Part shown: positions 30,607 through 41,510 of the stretch, piece by piece
Numbering within the stretch: position 1 is the stretch's first letter
Layout of the letters: each line of letters opens with the position of its first letter
DNA from: Butyriboletus loyo
Taxonomy: Eukaryota > Basidiomycota > Agaricomycetes > Boletales > Boletaceae
Reading direction: 5' to 3'
Assembly (NCBI GenBank): GCA_038093515.1
Contig: JBBPSI010000144.1
Coordinates: 1-64,000 of the forward strand
DNA: 64,000 bases
Translations under genes and position numbers: made by a program
The notes under the pieces: generated by a model
Told to the model about the DNA's origin: nothing
The model's database searches: none
The model's input: the letters and a program-made list of their open reading frames with translations, nothing else

Positions 30607-33600
30607 TTACTGAGAAGATGGAGAGGGAAAGTCTTTCGGGTGGCGCAGCTTATAAGCCTTGAGCAAGGCCTGCGCATGGACCAGGTTCCCATTTGGTTCC
30701 CAGGTATTTTCGGCTGCGGAGTATCCCTTCCAGGACACAAGGAATTGGCGGCGTCCCTTGGAGCCGCGATGTGATAAGATCCGATCGATCTCGTATTCTT
30801 CATCTCCGTCTATTTCTTCCGGAGGGGGATTGGTAAAATTTGGGCCGTGTTCTGCCGTTTCGCGATAAGGAGTTAGGAGAGACGCATGGAAGACGTTGTG
30901 GATCTTCCATGTCGGTGGTAATCGGAGTCTATACGCCACAGGGGAGATGACCTGTGCGATTTCAAACGGACCTTCCCTTCTAGGGGCTAGCTTCTTCGAC
31001 GGGTACCTGAGGCGAAGGTTGCGCCCTTCAAGCCAAACCTTATCTCCTGTCTTCCATGGACGGAACTTGGACGAGATCCGTTCCTTCATCAGTCGCCGTG
31101 CCTTCTCATGAGCTTCTAATGCCTCCGTTCGGGCTCCCGTGAGCTCCGAAAGTCTAGACTCGAGGGCGGGAAGGAAGGTCTTTCCGATTGGAGGATAAGA
31201 TCTCGGCTCATAACCGACCATCAGAGAGAATGGAGACACGTTGGTCGACGAGTGTGTCATGGAGTTGTGGGAGAACTCGGCCATAGGAAGGAGTTCGGCC
31301 CATCATTCTGGATGGCCATCACAGAAGATCCATAGGTAGGTTTCTAGCTCCTGGTTGACCCGTTCTGTTTCTCCGTCAGTCTGAGGGTGGTACGCGGAGG
31401 AGAGGGCGAGGTCATAGTCCAGAAGCCTTGCGAGTTCTCGAGCGAAGGCAGATGCGAATTGAGGACCCCTGTCCGAGATGCAGCGAGAGTGTAGGCCAAA
31501 TCGAAGGAAAACGGTCTTGAAAAACAACTTGGCGATTCCAGCCGCGTCGATGTCCTTATTGCAAGGGGAATAAATTACCCCCTTCGTAAGCCCATGGTCT
31601 ACCAGGACCATGACAGAATCATATCCCAGAGAAGGAGGAAGACCGGTGATGAGGTCAACGCATGCAGCCTCCGGGATATACTGCTTCTTTCAGAAATATA
31701 ACTCCTTTCCGTCGAAATCCCAATCACCAGCATTCATCTTGGGAAAGAGTGGGGAGTCTTCGTAAAGCGCCTGCATACAGCATTTAATCATGGGGTCGCC
31801 GGGAGTGGAGGCCACAATCTTTTCAGCGAGAGCAACGTCGATCTTGCGAGCGAAGAGATTTTCGGGGAGAAGAGTTACTTCCTGGTTGTCGGCGGAAGTG
31901 TCAACGTCATCGCGGCGGGACAAGGCATCAGCGGGGCCCATCTGAGTTCCGGGGGTGTGGTGGAAGTGCAGGTCGAAATCCTGCAAGAACATCAGCCAGC
32001 GAGCCTGCCGGCGAGACAACTTGTTCGGTTGTCGGAAGTACGTGAGATTCTTATGGTCGGTGAGAATCTCCACCTGATGACCGGTACCGCGCAGGTAGTG
32101 GCGCCATTCTTCTAATGCGTGAATGACCGCGAGCAACTCGCGATCATAGATATCGTAATTGCGCTCAGCGGGCGAGAGCGTCTTTGATAAGTAGGCGCAA
32201 GGATGTAGGTCGCCATTGACATCCTTTTGCATGAGTACTGCTCCAGTAGCAGTGAGGGAGGCATCCGTCATCACGGCAAACGGCTTCGTGACATCGGGCA
32301 TTGAGAGAACGGGTTGTCGTAAGAACGACTGTTTGATTGCTTGGAACGCCTGTTCGCAAGCCGGGGTCCAAGCCCATGGAGAGTTCTTCTTAGTCAGGTC
32401 GTGCAGCGGCTTCGCGATGTGAGAGAAGTCCTGTATGAACCTGCGATAAAAATTGCAAAACCCGATGAAGGACCTGACTGCCTTCACCGAGGTCGGGGGG
32501 TTCCATTCGCGAATGGCTTTCAACTTGGTCGGGTCCATCTTGACCTGCCCTTCTCGGACCATCATCCCGAGGTATTCCACTTCTTCGGCATCGAACGAAC
32601 ACTTTTCCAGTTTGAGGAACAACTTGTGTTCGCGAAGTCGTTCCAGGACGCGGATCGTTCGTGCCTCGTGTTCTGCAGAGGTGGCGGAGTGGATCAAGAG
32701 GTCATCCATGTAGATGATCAACCACCCTTCTGCCATGAGGTCGCCGAAGATATGGTCCATCAAAGCCTGGAAAGTTGCTGGGGAATTGCAGAGGCCGAAG
32801 AACATCACGGTGGGTTCGAACAGCCCTTGGGGAGTGATGAAGGCCGCTTTCCAGCGGTCGTTTGGCTTGATGAGGACGTTGTTGTATCCCCAGCGGATGT
32901 CCATCTTTGTGAAGATTTTGGACCCTTTGAGACGGTCGACGAGGTCGGAGATGAGGGGGAGAGGGTAGGCGTTTTTGACTGTATGCGAGTTCAGGTACCT
33001 GTAGTCCTGACAGGGGCGTAGCGAGCCATCCTTCTTTGATACGAAGAAGAAGGGGGCAGCCTGAGGAGACTTTGAGGGGGTGATCTTTCCTGACTTGAGG
33101 TGTTCCTCGACGAAGGCCTTACAGGCTTCCGATTCTTTCGGGTTCAAGGGGTAGACCTTAGCGACTTTCGGAACGAAGTCTTTGTCGAGGTCGATAGCGT
33201 GGTCGAAAGATCGGGACGGGGGAAGTTCCTCGGTGTTCTTCTTGTCAAAAACGTCCGCAAAGGCAGCGAACGGGGTGGGGAGAACTGCTTTCTCCTTGAC
33301 GGCTTGAGCGGCGATTTCAGTCGCGATGGTTGCTTTTCGAATAGGGTAAGCTTCCCTTGCTGAAGCATCTACTCGCTTCTTCCAGAGCTTGGCGATCTTG
33401 GAGTCTGGGTCCAAGTCAAGGTACCGTACCAGGTACCGTTGAGCGATTGCCCGAGGGGAGTCGTGTCGGGGCTTCTTGATTTGATCTGGGAGATCGATGT
33501 GGCCGGTGGCCCAATCTATTACCGGGTTTGCTTCTCGCAGCCACGGTAATCCCAGAATCATGTTTTCTCGGCCAATGTTGAGGACTAGGAAGCTCCGTTC

Positions 33601-33936
33601 CTCCTCGGTTTCTCCGATCCTGATGGAGATGTTGACTTTGTACCTGATGACTCCTCCTTGGTTGTTTGACCCGTCCACGTTTTGGGCACTTAGTGGTTTG
33701 GGTAGCCGTTCCATTGGCAATTTCTTTCGCTTCACTAGATCGCGATCTATGAAGCATCCGCTTGCGCCGCTGTCCACCAGGGCGAATGTGTCGACGATTT
33801 GTCCCCCTTTATGCGCGAATAACGATACTGGAACTCGGATCGATTGCGCATTGGGATTTGATAATACTACAGGGGCGATTACAAGAGGAGGTGAAGACGT
33901 CGAAACTTCCCTCCTTTTCAAAAATCCTTTGGCCAT
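30607..33936 (-). pseudogene. B4 Pol, two stops and a 231-bp deletion
   Basis: One minus-strand frame from ATG 33936 (overlapping gag by 19 bases) to the stop at 30607. Protease, RT and RNase H are complete, and the chromodomain is intact at the end. A TGA follows KELYF (about 31690), and another lies between 31285 and 31302 at the Arg before WAELLP. A 231-bp in-frame deletion near 31650 removes the integrase His-His-Cys-Cys finger; the ends of the missing piece are copies of GATGAGGTCGAC. Both stops are CGA to TGA. Confidence 0.92.
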
Positions 33937-34913
33937 TCTTCGGCCACCTTGGTTGCTGCTACGGGCAGCTTTTCTTCGTCTTCATTGAAGCATGCTTTGA
34001 GGACGCTCAAAACATCTTCCTGCTGGGTGCCTCGACCTTTCAACTTGGACAGATAGTCGCCGAGTGGGGAGGGCTTTGGTTCGGGTTGCGTGATGACGGC
34101 GGCGCGTGTGCGCTGAGGGTTGCGAGGGGGGCGAGAGGGCGGTCCTCGAGAGTTCTGCCCGTTGCGAGGGGGGCGAGGATGGTTGTTTGAACGACATCCG
34201 ACTTGGTGACATACGAAGCACTTGTTCTTCTTCATGTACTCCGCACGTTGTACCGGAGTAAGTCGGACGGCATCAACGTCCATCGCATTGGGGTCCCTTC
34301 TGCTGGACGAGGGTTTGGAGGGAGAGGAGAATGTGGGAATGTAGCGTTTCCTGGCGCGGAGGTCGTCGATGCGCTTATGTTGCGCGTGGAATGCGGATGT
34401 TTTCTCAGCCCATCCAGCAAGCGTGGTAGGAGGTTTCTCGCAAGAGAGGACGGATTCTGCGAGGTGGGGGTCAAGACCGCGAATGAACCATTCTATCAGA
34501 GCCTTCTCGTCAATAATTCCAGACTTGGCGGCGAGAAGTTGGAACTCGGTGACATAGGTGTCGTAGCCGTCTTTCTTGTTGGCTTTGTCCTGGGTTAAGT
34601 TCCCCAGGTCAATCCGAGTGCTTTCTCCCACGTCGAAGGGATGGAAGACTCTGTGAAAGTCCTCACAGATGGTGGTGAATTCCCTTTGTTGTGCTGTAGG
34701 GCGTCCATCGAGGAGAAGACTCATCCATCCTTCAGAGAAGGTCTTGCCCTTTCCTTCACTCATTTTCATGAGGAGGGCATTGATCTTTGATTCGTCATCG
34801 GGGAATGCCGTCTGGTTGGCGGCGAAATAGGTGCGCATGGCGAGGAGCCATCGCAAGGCATCTTCGTTGAGGCCGGAGAAATCCTTGGGAACGATTTTTC
34901 CTTTGTCAGACAT
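33918..34913 (-). CDS. gag: B4 Gag
   Basis: Intact 331-residue Gag (MSDKGKIVPKDF), colinear with B5 Gag. It has the capsid-like domain, then a basic tail with the swapped knuckle CFVCHQVGCRSNNH. It ends EEWPKDF and overlaps pol by 19 bases. The 400-bp leader (34914-35313) carries the self-priming site next to the LTR; no separate gene is seen there. It could still supply particles for other B copies. Confidence 0.9.
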   Translation of the reverse strand: MSDKGKIVPKDFSGLNEDALRWLLAMRTYFAANQTAFPDDESKINALLMKMSEGKGKTFSEGWMSLLLDGRPTAQQREFTTICEDFHRVFHPFDVGESTRIDLGNLTQDKANKKDGYDTYVTEFQLLAAKSGIIDEKALIEWFIRGLDPHLAESVLSCEKPPTTLAGWAEKTSAFHAQHKRIDDLRARKRYIPTFSSPSKPSSSRRDPNAMDVDAVRLTPVQRAEYMKKNKCFVCHQVGCRSNNHPRPPRNGQNSRGPPSRPPRNPQRTRAAVITQPEPKPSPLGDYLSKLKGRGTQQEDVLSVLKACFNEDEEKLPVAATKVAEEWPKDF

Positions 34914-35313
34914 TTCGTCGTTGTCTTCGTCATCAGAAGGATCTGCGGGAGGGAAATACGGTGGAGAGGGAGATCGGGAGTTATGTGGGGATACGTGGGG
35001 AGTTTTATCGAGCCAGTCGCTTTGATAACTGTCGTCACTAGGTTCTGGTTCGTTTTCCTGCCCTAGACCCTGGTCCTCGGGTTGATATGAGGGTTCGGGG
35101 TCTAACTGGGGTAGAGGGGAAAACTGGGGTTCAGGGTCTGGCGGGGGAGGAGAGTGTGGCGGCGACGGGTTGTCGACGACGATGGGTTCCGGTTCGGGAG
35201 AGGGAACGCGGAAAGAATGACTGACGCGTCTGGGACGTTGGATGGAAATGTTGGGCGAGGGTGGGGCGGCTTTACTGCTAAAGAGCAGAAGCGAGGTGAA
35301 GATCTAGTTCTTT

Positions 35314-35742
35314 TGTTACGCTGGGCGCTAACAATTGAACAGCGAGGAGGCACTCTGGAGTGGCCTCGAGACTCGTGAAGCGTTTCTGAGCTGGGTCTCA
35401 GACTATGTCTTAGTGCGCGCACTAAGAGTCTGGAAGTGATACTAATTGCTAGCAGGAAGCTGCGTAGAACTAGATACCGTTACAGGGTGTAAAGACTGTG
35501 GCTTTATACTACAGAGGTCTGCGCACAGACCATGCTCCCTAATCGGGTCGCGAGAGCAAAAGTGCAAATGAGGAAAAGATACTCTAGAACGTTCTGGAGT
35601 ATGAAAGAAAGTGCGTCCGTGCGCGGGAAGTGATGACTAAGCTACGAACGGTTGTTACCGTTCAACAGGAACTAGCATGAGGCTAGGCGAATGTAAGAGT
35701 CCTAACGGTAGTGGGGAAAAGAAATAAAGTACTACCGTAACA
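35314..35742 (-). repeat. B4 5' LTR (429 bp)
   Basis: Minus orientation. Its own start has small changes (a TACTTTATTTC-like stretch near 35725). It carries the ATCTAGTTCT segment and the GGTCTG palindrome like the other B LTRs. Confidence 0.93.
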
Positions 35743-38700
35743 ACTACCTGTGCAATTTCGAACGGTCCTTCCCTTCTTGGGGCAAGCTTCTTTGATGGGT
35801 ACCTGAGTCGAAGATTGCGCCCTTCGAGCCAAACCTTGTTGCCAGTCTTCCATGGACGGAACTTGGATGAGATCCGTTCCTTCATCAGACGCCGTGCTTT
35901 CTCATGGGCTTCTAATGCTTCCGTTCGGGCTCCCGTGAGCTCTGAGAGTCTGGACTCGAGGGCAGGGAGGAAAGTTTTTCCGATGGGAGGGTAAGACCTC
36001 GGCTCATAACCGACCATTAGAGAGAACGGAGTCATGTTGGTCGACGAATGGGTCATGGAGTTGTGAGAAAACTCGGCCATGGGAAGGAGTTCGGCCCATC
36101 GTTCCGGGTGACCATCACAGAAGATCCGGAGGTATGTTTCCAGTTCTTGATTGACCCGTTCTGTTTCTCCGTCGGTTTGTGGGTGGTACGCGGAGGATAG
36201 GGCGAGGTCGTAGTTTAGGAGCCTTGCGAGTTCTCTGGCAAAGGCGGAAGCAAATTGGGGTCCACGATCAGAGATGCAGCGAGAGTGCAATCCAAAGCGA
36301 AGGAAAACCATCTTGAAAAACAACTTGGCAACTCCTGCCGCATCAATGTCCTTGTTGCAAGGGGATTAAATTACCCCCTTCGTAAGCCCATGGTCTACCA
36401 CGACCATGACTGAATCATATCCCAACAAGGGAGGGAGACCGGTAATGAGATCGACCGACACTTGTTCAAAGGGGCGAGAGGCCACGCTGGTCAAAGGAGT
36501 GAGAGGGGGTACGGTGGGATGGGTATTAACCTTGTGCGCTTGACATACAGCGCAGCCGGAGACGAAACGGCGGACTAAATTAGCCATACCGGGCCACCAA
36601 TAATCTCGTTGCACCATGTTCTGGGTGCGGAATATACCACCGTGACCACCAGCAGGACTCTCGTGTAAGGATCGGATGAGGTCGACACGCGCGGCCTCAG
36701 GAATATACCGCTTCTTGCGGAAGTACAATTCTTTCCCGTCAAAGTCCCAATCGCCAGCATTCATCTTGGGGAAAAGAGGCGAATCCTCGTAAAGGGCCTG
36801 CATGCATCGCTTAATCATGGGATCGCTGGGGGTCGAGGCAGCAATCTTTTCAGCGAGAGCGACGTCAATCTTTCGGGCAAACAGATTTTTGGGGAGAAGA
36901 GTGACTTCCTGGTTGTCGGTGGAAGTGTCAACATCGTCGCGGCGAGACAAAGCGTCAGCAGGGCCCATTTGAGTACCCGGGATGTGATGGAAATGCAGGT
37001 CGAAGTCCTGCAGGAACATGAGCCAGCGTGCTTGCCGGCGAGACAACTTATTTGGTTGACGGAAATACGTGAGATTCTTGTGGTCGGTAAGAATCTCTAC
37101 TTGGTGGCCAGTACCTCGCAGGTAGTGGCGCCATTCTTCTAACGCGTGGATGACCGCGAGCAGCTCGCGATCATAGATGTCGTAATTGCGCTCAGCGGGC
37201 GAGAGCGTCTTTGAGAGGTAGGCACAGGGATGGAGGTCGCCGTTGACATCCTTCTGCATGAGCACCGCTCCAGTAGCAGTGAGGGAGGCATCCGTCATCA
37301 CGGCAAACGGCTTCGTGACATCGGGCATAGAGAGAACGGGTTGTCGTAGGAACGACTGTTTGATTGCTTGGAACGCCTGTTCGCAAGCCGGCGTCCATGC
37401 CCATGGGGAGTTCTTCTTAGTCAGGTCGTGCAGCGGCTTCGCGATGTGAGAGAAGTCCTGTATGAACCTGCGATAGAAATTGCAAAACCCGATGAAGGAC
37501 CTGACTGCCTTCACCGAGGTCGGGGGGTTCCATTCGCGAATGGCTTTCAACTTGGTAGGGTCCATCTTGACCTGCCCTTCTCGGACCATCATTCCGAGGT
37601 ATTCCACTTCTTCGGCATTGAACGAGCACTTTTCCAGTTTGAGGAACAACTTGTGTTCGCGTAGTCGTTCCAGGACATGGATCGTTCGTGCCTCGTGTTC
37701 GGCGGAGGTGGCGGAATGAATCAACAGGTCGTCCATGTATATGATCAGCCATCCTTCTGCCATGAGGTCGCCGAAGATGTGGTCCATTAGCGCTTGGAAC
37801 GTCGCTGGGGAGTTACAAAGTCCGAAGAACATCACGGTGGGTTCGAACAGCCCTTGGGGTGTGATGAAGGCCGCTTTCCAGCGGTCGTTTGGCTTGATGA
37901 GGACGTTGTTGTATCCCCAGCGGATGTCCATCTTTGTGAAGATTTTGGACCCTTTGAGACGGTCGACGAGGTCGGAGATGAGGGGAAGAGGATAGGTGTT
38001 TTTGACCGTATGAGAATTCAGGTACCTGTAGTCCTGACAGGGGCGTAGCGAGCCATCCTTCTTTGATACGAAGAAGAAGGGGGCAGCCTGAGGAGACTTC
38101 GAGGGGGTGATCTTTCCTGACTTGAGGTGTTCCTCGACGAAAGCTTTACAGGCTTCCGACTCTTTTGGGTTCAAGGGGTAGACCTTAGCGACTTTCAGAA
38201 CGAAGTCTTTGTCGAGGTCAATGGCATGATCGAAAGATCGGGACGGGGGAAGTTCCTCAGTATTCTTCTTGTCAAAAATGTCCGCGAAGGCAGCGAACAG
38301 GGTAGGGAGAACTGCTTTCTCCTTGACGGCTTGAGCGGCGATCTCAGTCGCGATGGTTGCTTTTCGAATGGGGTAAGCCTCCCTTGCTGAAGCGTCTACT
38401 CGCTTCTTCCAGAGCTTGGCGATCTTGGAGTCTGGGTCCAAGTCAAGGTACCGTACCAGGTACCGTTGAGCGATTGCCCATGTTACGGTAGTGGTATACT
38501 TTTTCTCTCCATTACCGTTGGGACTACTTCGCTCGCCTAGCCTTTTACTAGTGCCCGTTGAGCGGTACGAACCGCTCTAAGCTTAGTCATCACTTCCCGC
38601 GCACGGACACGCTTTCCCTCATACTCCGGAATCTTCTAGAGTATTCCTTCCGTATATGTAACTTCCCTCCTCTCGCCTTGATTAGGGACATGGTCTGTGC

Positions 38701-39396
38701 GCAGACCTCAGTAGTATAAAGGCTTTGCCTTTCCACCATGTACTTTATCTAGTTCTACGCAGTAACCTGCTAGCAATTAGTTTCACTCCAGACTCTTAGT
38801 GTGCGCACTAAGACATAGTCTGAGACCCAGCTCGGAAACGCTTAAAGAGTCTTGAGGCCACTCCAGAGTGCCTCCTCGCTGTTCTAGTTGTTAGCGCCCA
38901 GCGTAACAGCCCGAGGGGAGTCGTGTCGGGGTTTCTTTATTTGATCTGGTAGATCGATATGGCCAGTGGCCCAATCTATTACCGGGTTTGCCTCTCGTAG
39001 CCACGGTAATCCCAGGATCATGTTTTCTCGGCCAATGTTGAGGACCAAGAAGCTCCGCTCCTCCTCGGTTTCTCCGATACTGATGGAGATGTTGACCTTG
39101 TACCTGATGACTCCTCCTTGGTTATTCGACCCGTCCACATTTTGGGCACTAAGTGGCTTGGGTAGCCGTTCCATCGGCAGTCTCTTTCGCTTCACTAGAT
39201 CTCGGTCTATGAAGCATCCGCTTGTGCCACTGTCCACCAGGGCGAATGTGTCGACGATTTGTCCCCCTTCATGCGCGAATAACGATACTGGAACTCGGAT
39301 CGATTGCGCATTGGGATTTGATAATACTACAGGGGCGATTACAAGAGGAGGCGAAGACGTCGAAACTTCCCTCCTTTCTAAAAATCCTTTGGCCAT
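35743..39396 (-). pseudogene. B2 Pol, 3' truncated, one stop, one LTR insertion
   Basis: Minus-strand pieces 38914-39396 and 35743-38480 are one frame once the solo LTR at 38481-38908 is removed. Protease (LVDSGTSGCFID, one change beside the active site), RT, RNase H, the integrase finger and core are present. The frame stops at 36366-36368 (TAA for Tyr in VIYSPC, the same change as B1), continues, and is cut at EIAQV by B4. The chromodomain is absent. The 19-base overlap with gag is kept. Confidence 0.92.
38481..38908 (+). repeat. Solo LTR, family B (428 bp), in B2 pol
   Basis: Flanks are GCCCA (38476-38480) and GCCCG (38909-38913), a target duplication with one mismatch. The uninterrupted copies read GCCCG. 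Confidence 0.92.
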
Positions 39397-40373
39397 TCTT
39401 CGGCCACCTTGGTTGCTGCGATCGGCAGCTTTTCTTCATCCTCATTGAAGCATGCCTTGAGGACATTCAAGACATCTTCTTGCTGGGTGCCTCGACCCTT
39501 TAACTCGGACAGGTAGTCGACGAGTGGGGAGGGCTTGGATTCGGGAGGTGCGACGACGGCGGCGCGCGCGCACTGAGGGTTGCGAGGGGGATGAGAGGAT
39601 GGTCCTCTGGGGTTCTGTCCGTTGCGTGGGGGACGAGGATGGTTGGTAGAACGGCATCCGACTTGGTGGCATATGAAACATTTGTTCTGTTTCATGTGTT
39701 CTGCGCGTTGCACAGGAGTAAGTCGGACGGCGTCTATGTCCATAGCGTTGGGGTCCCTTCGGTTGGATGAGGACTTCGAGGGAGAGGAGAAGGTGGGAAT
39801 GTAGCGCTTCCCGGCGCAGAGGTCATCGATACGTTTGTGCTGTGCGTGGAATGCGGATGTTTTCTCAGCCCATCCGGCAAGCGTGGTAGGCGGTTTCTCA
39901 CATGAGAGGACCAACTCGGCGAGGCGGGGGTCAAGACCGCGGATGAACCACTCGATGAGCGCCTTCTCATCTATGATTCCTGATTTGGCGGCGAGTAGTT
40001 GGAACTCGGTGACATAGGTGTCGTAGCCGTCCTTTTTGTTGGCTTTGTCTTGTGTTAAGTTCCCTAAGTCGATACAGGCACTCTCTCCTACGTCGAAGGG
40101 ATGGAAAACCCTGTGGAAGTCTTCACAGACGGTGGAGAACTCCCTCTGTTGCGCTGTGGGTCGTCCGTCCAGGAGAAGGCTCATCCACCCTTCAGAGAAC
40201 ATTTTGCCCTTTCCTTCGCTCATTTTCATGAGGAGGGCGTTGATTTTGGACTCGTCATCGGGGAACGCCGTCTGGTTGGCGGCGAAGTAGGTGCGCATGG
40301 CGAGGAGCCATCGCGAGGCGTCTTCGTTGAGACCAGAGAAGTCTTTTGGGATGATGTTCTTCTTGTCCGACAT
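39378..40373 (-). CDS. gag: B2 Gag
   Basis: Open 331-residue Gag from the first ATG (MSDKKNIIPKDF). The frame is also open upstream to 40577 without an ATG (acidic, Pro/Ser-rich). It has the same domain order as B5, with the knuckle CFICHQVGCRSTNH. It overlaps pol by 19 bases. The leader 40374-40778 contains the priming site adjacent to the LTR and a run of ten G/C near 40727 that breaks the upstream open frame seen in B5. Confidence 0.9.
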   Translation of the reverse strand: MSDKKNIIPKDFSGLNEDASRWLLAMRTYFAANQTAFPDDESKINALLMKMSEGKGKMFSEGWMSLLLDGRPTAQQREFSTVCEDFHRVFHPFDVGESACIDLGNLTQDKANKKDGYDTYVTEFQLLAAKSGIIDEKALIEWFIRGLDPRLAELVLSCEKPPTTLAGWAEKTSAFHAQHKRIDDLCAGKRYIPTFSSPSKSSSNRRDPNAMDIDAVRLTPVQRAEHMKQNKCFICHQVGCRSTNHPRPPRNGQNPRGPSSHPPRNPQCARAAVVAPPESKPSPLVDYLSELKGRGTQQEDVLNVLKACFNEDEEKLPIAATKVAEEWPKDF

Positions 40374-40778
40374 GTCGTTGTTGTTATCTTCGTCGTCAGA
40401 AGGACCCGCGGGTGGAAAATACGGCGGAGAGGGGGAGCGGGAGTTGTGTGGGGAAACGTGGGGAGTTCTGTCGAGCCAATCGCTTTGATATCCGTCGTCG
40501 CTGGGTGCCGGTTCGTCTTCCTGCCCTAGACCCTGGTCCTCGGGTTGGTAAGAGGGTTTGGGGTCCGACTGGGGCAAAGGGGAAAACTGGGGTTGAGGGT
40601 CTGGCGGGGCGGGAGAGTGTGGCGGCGATGGGTTGTCGACGACGATGGGTTCCGGTTCGGGGGAGGGAACGCGGAAAGAACGACCGACGCGTCTGGGACG
40701 TTGGATGGAAATGTTGGGCGAGGGGGGGGGGCGGCTTTACTGCTGAAGAGCAGAAGCGAGATGAAGATCTAGTTCTTT

Positions 40779-41206
40779 TGTTACGCTGGGCGCTAACAAC
40801 TAGAACAGCGAGGAGGCACTCTGGAGTGGCCTCAAGACTCGTGAAGCGTTTCTGAGCTGGGTCTCAGACTATGTCTTAGTGCGCACACTAAGAGTCTGGA
40901 GTGAAACTAATTGCTAGCAGGTTACTGCGTAGAACTAGATACCGTTACAGGGTGTAAAGACAGTGGCTTTATACTACTGAGGTCTGCGCACAGACCATGC
41001 TCCCTAATCGGGTCGCGAGAGCGAAAGTACAAACGAGGAAAAGATACTCTAGAACGTTCTGGAGTATGAAAGAAAGTGCGTCCGTGCACGGGAAATGATG
41101 ACTAAGCTAGAGCGGCTCATACCGCTCAACGGGCACTAGTAAAAGGCTAGGCGAGTGAAGTAGTCCCAACGGTAATGGGGAGAAAAAGTATACCACTACC
41201 GTAACA
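40779..41206 (-). repeat. B2 5' LTR (428 bp)
   Basis: Minus orientation, CAGCGTAACA at 40779 on its own strand. The outer flank is CATGA (41207-41211), matching the far end of the nested block. Confidence 0.94.
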
Positions 41207-41510
41207 CATGACGTCTTCCACGCGTCACTCCTGACCCCTTATCGCGAGACTGCGGAACACGGCCCGAATTTTACCAATCCCCCTCCGGAAGAAATAGACG
41301 GAGATGAAGAGTATGAGATAGATCGGATCTTGTCCCATCACGGCTCGAAGGGACGCCGCCAATTCCTTGTGTCCTGGAAAGGATACTCCGCAGCAGAGAA
41401 CACCTGGGAACCAAACGGGAACCTGGTCCATGCGCAGGCCTTGCTCAAGGCTTATAAACTGCACCACCCCAAAGACTTTCCTTCCCCATCTTCGCAGTAA
41501 CAACTCGAAA

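Larger units (their letters stand above)
28878..35742 (-). mobile_element. B4: inner family B element
   Basis: Minus orientation: 5' LTR 35314-35742, gag 33918-34913, pol 30607-33936, ORF3 29356-30597, 3' LTR 28878-29304. The right flank (35743 on) is B2 pol within EIAQV. The left flank is B1, not B2, so no direct target duplication of B4 survives. Confidence 0.85.
28878..41206 (-). mobile_element. B2: family B element in B1 pol, itself invaded by B4
   Basis: Minus orientation, flanked by CATGA (28873-28877, 41207-41211). From its own 5' side it has LTR 40779-41206, gag 39378-40373, and pol 39396 down to 35743, with a solo LTR inside. At 35742 the B4 element begins. The rest of B2 pol and its ORF3 are missing, and a single LTR at 28878 closes both elements. 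Confidence 0.88.
25606..41500 (+). pseudogene. B1 Pol, one stop and split by B2
   Basis: Pieces 25606-28877 and 41212-41500 join in frame at the CATGA site. Protease (LVDSGASRCFID), RT (YMDD), RNase H, the integrase zinc finger and core, and a C-terminal chromodomain (split off to 41212-41500, with YEIDRILSHHG..SWKGYSAAENTWEP) are all present. A TAA at 28201-28203 replaces the Tyr of the VIYSPC context. The identical nonsense change occurs in B2 (36366-36368). The ATG at 25606 overlaps gag by 19 bases. Otherwise it is very close to B5 Pol. Confidence 0.93.

Noticed and set aside
28878..41206. B2 as a simple complete element with LTRs at 28878 and 35314
   Set aside because: Their flanks (CATGA versus ACTAC) do not match, and the sequence beyond 35742 is minus-strand pol, whereas CATGA pairs exactly with 41207-41211.
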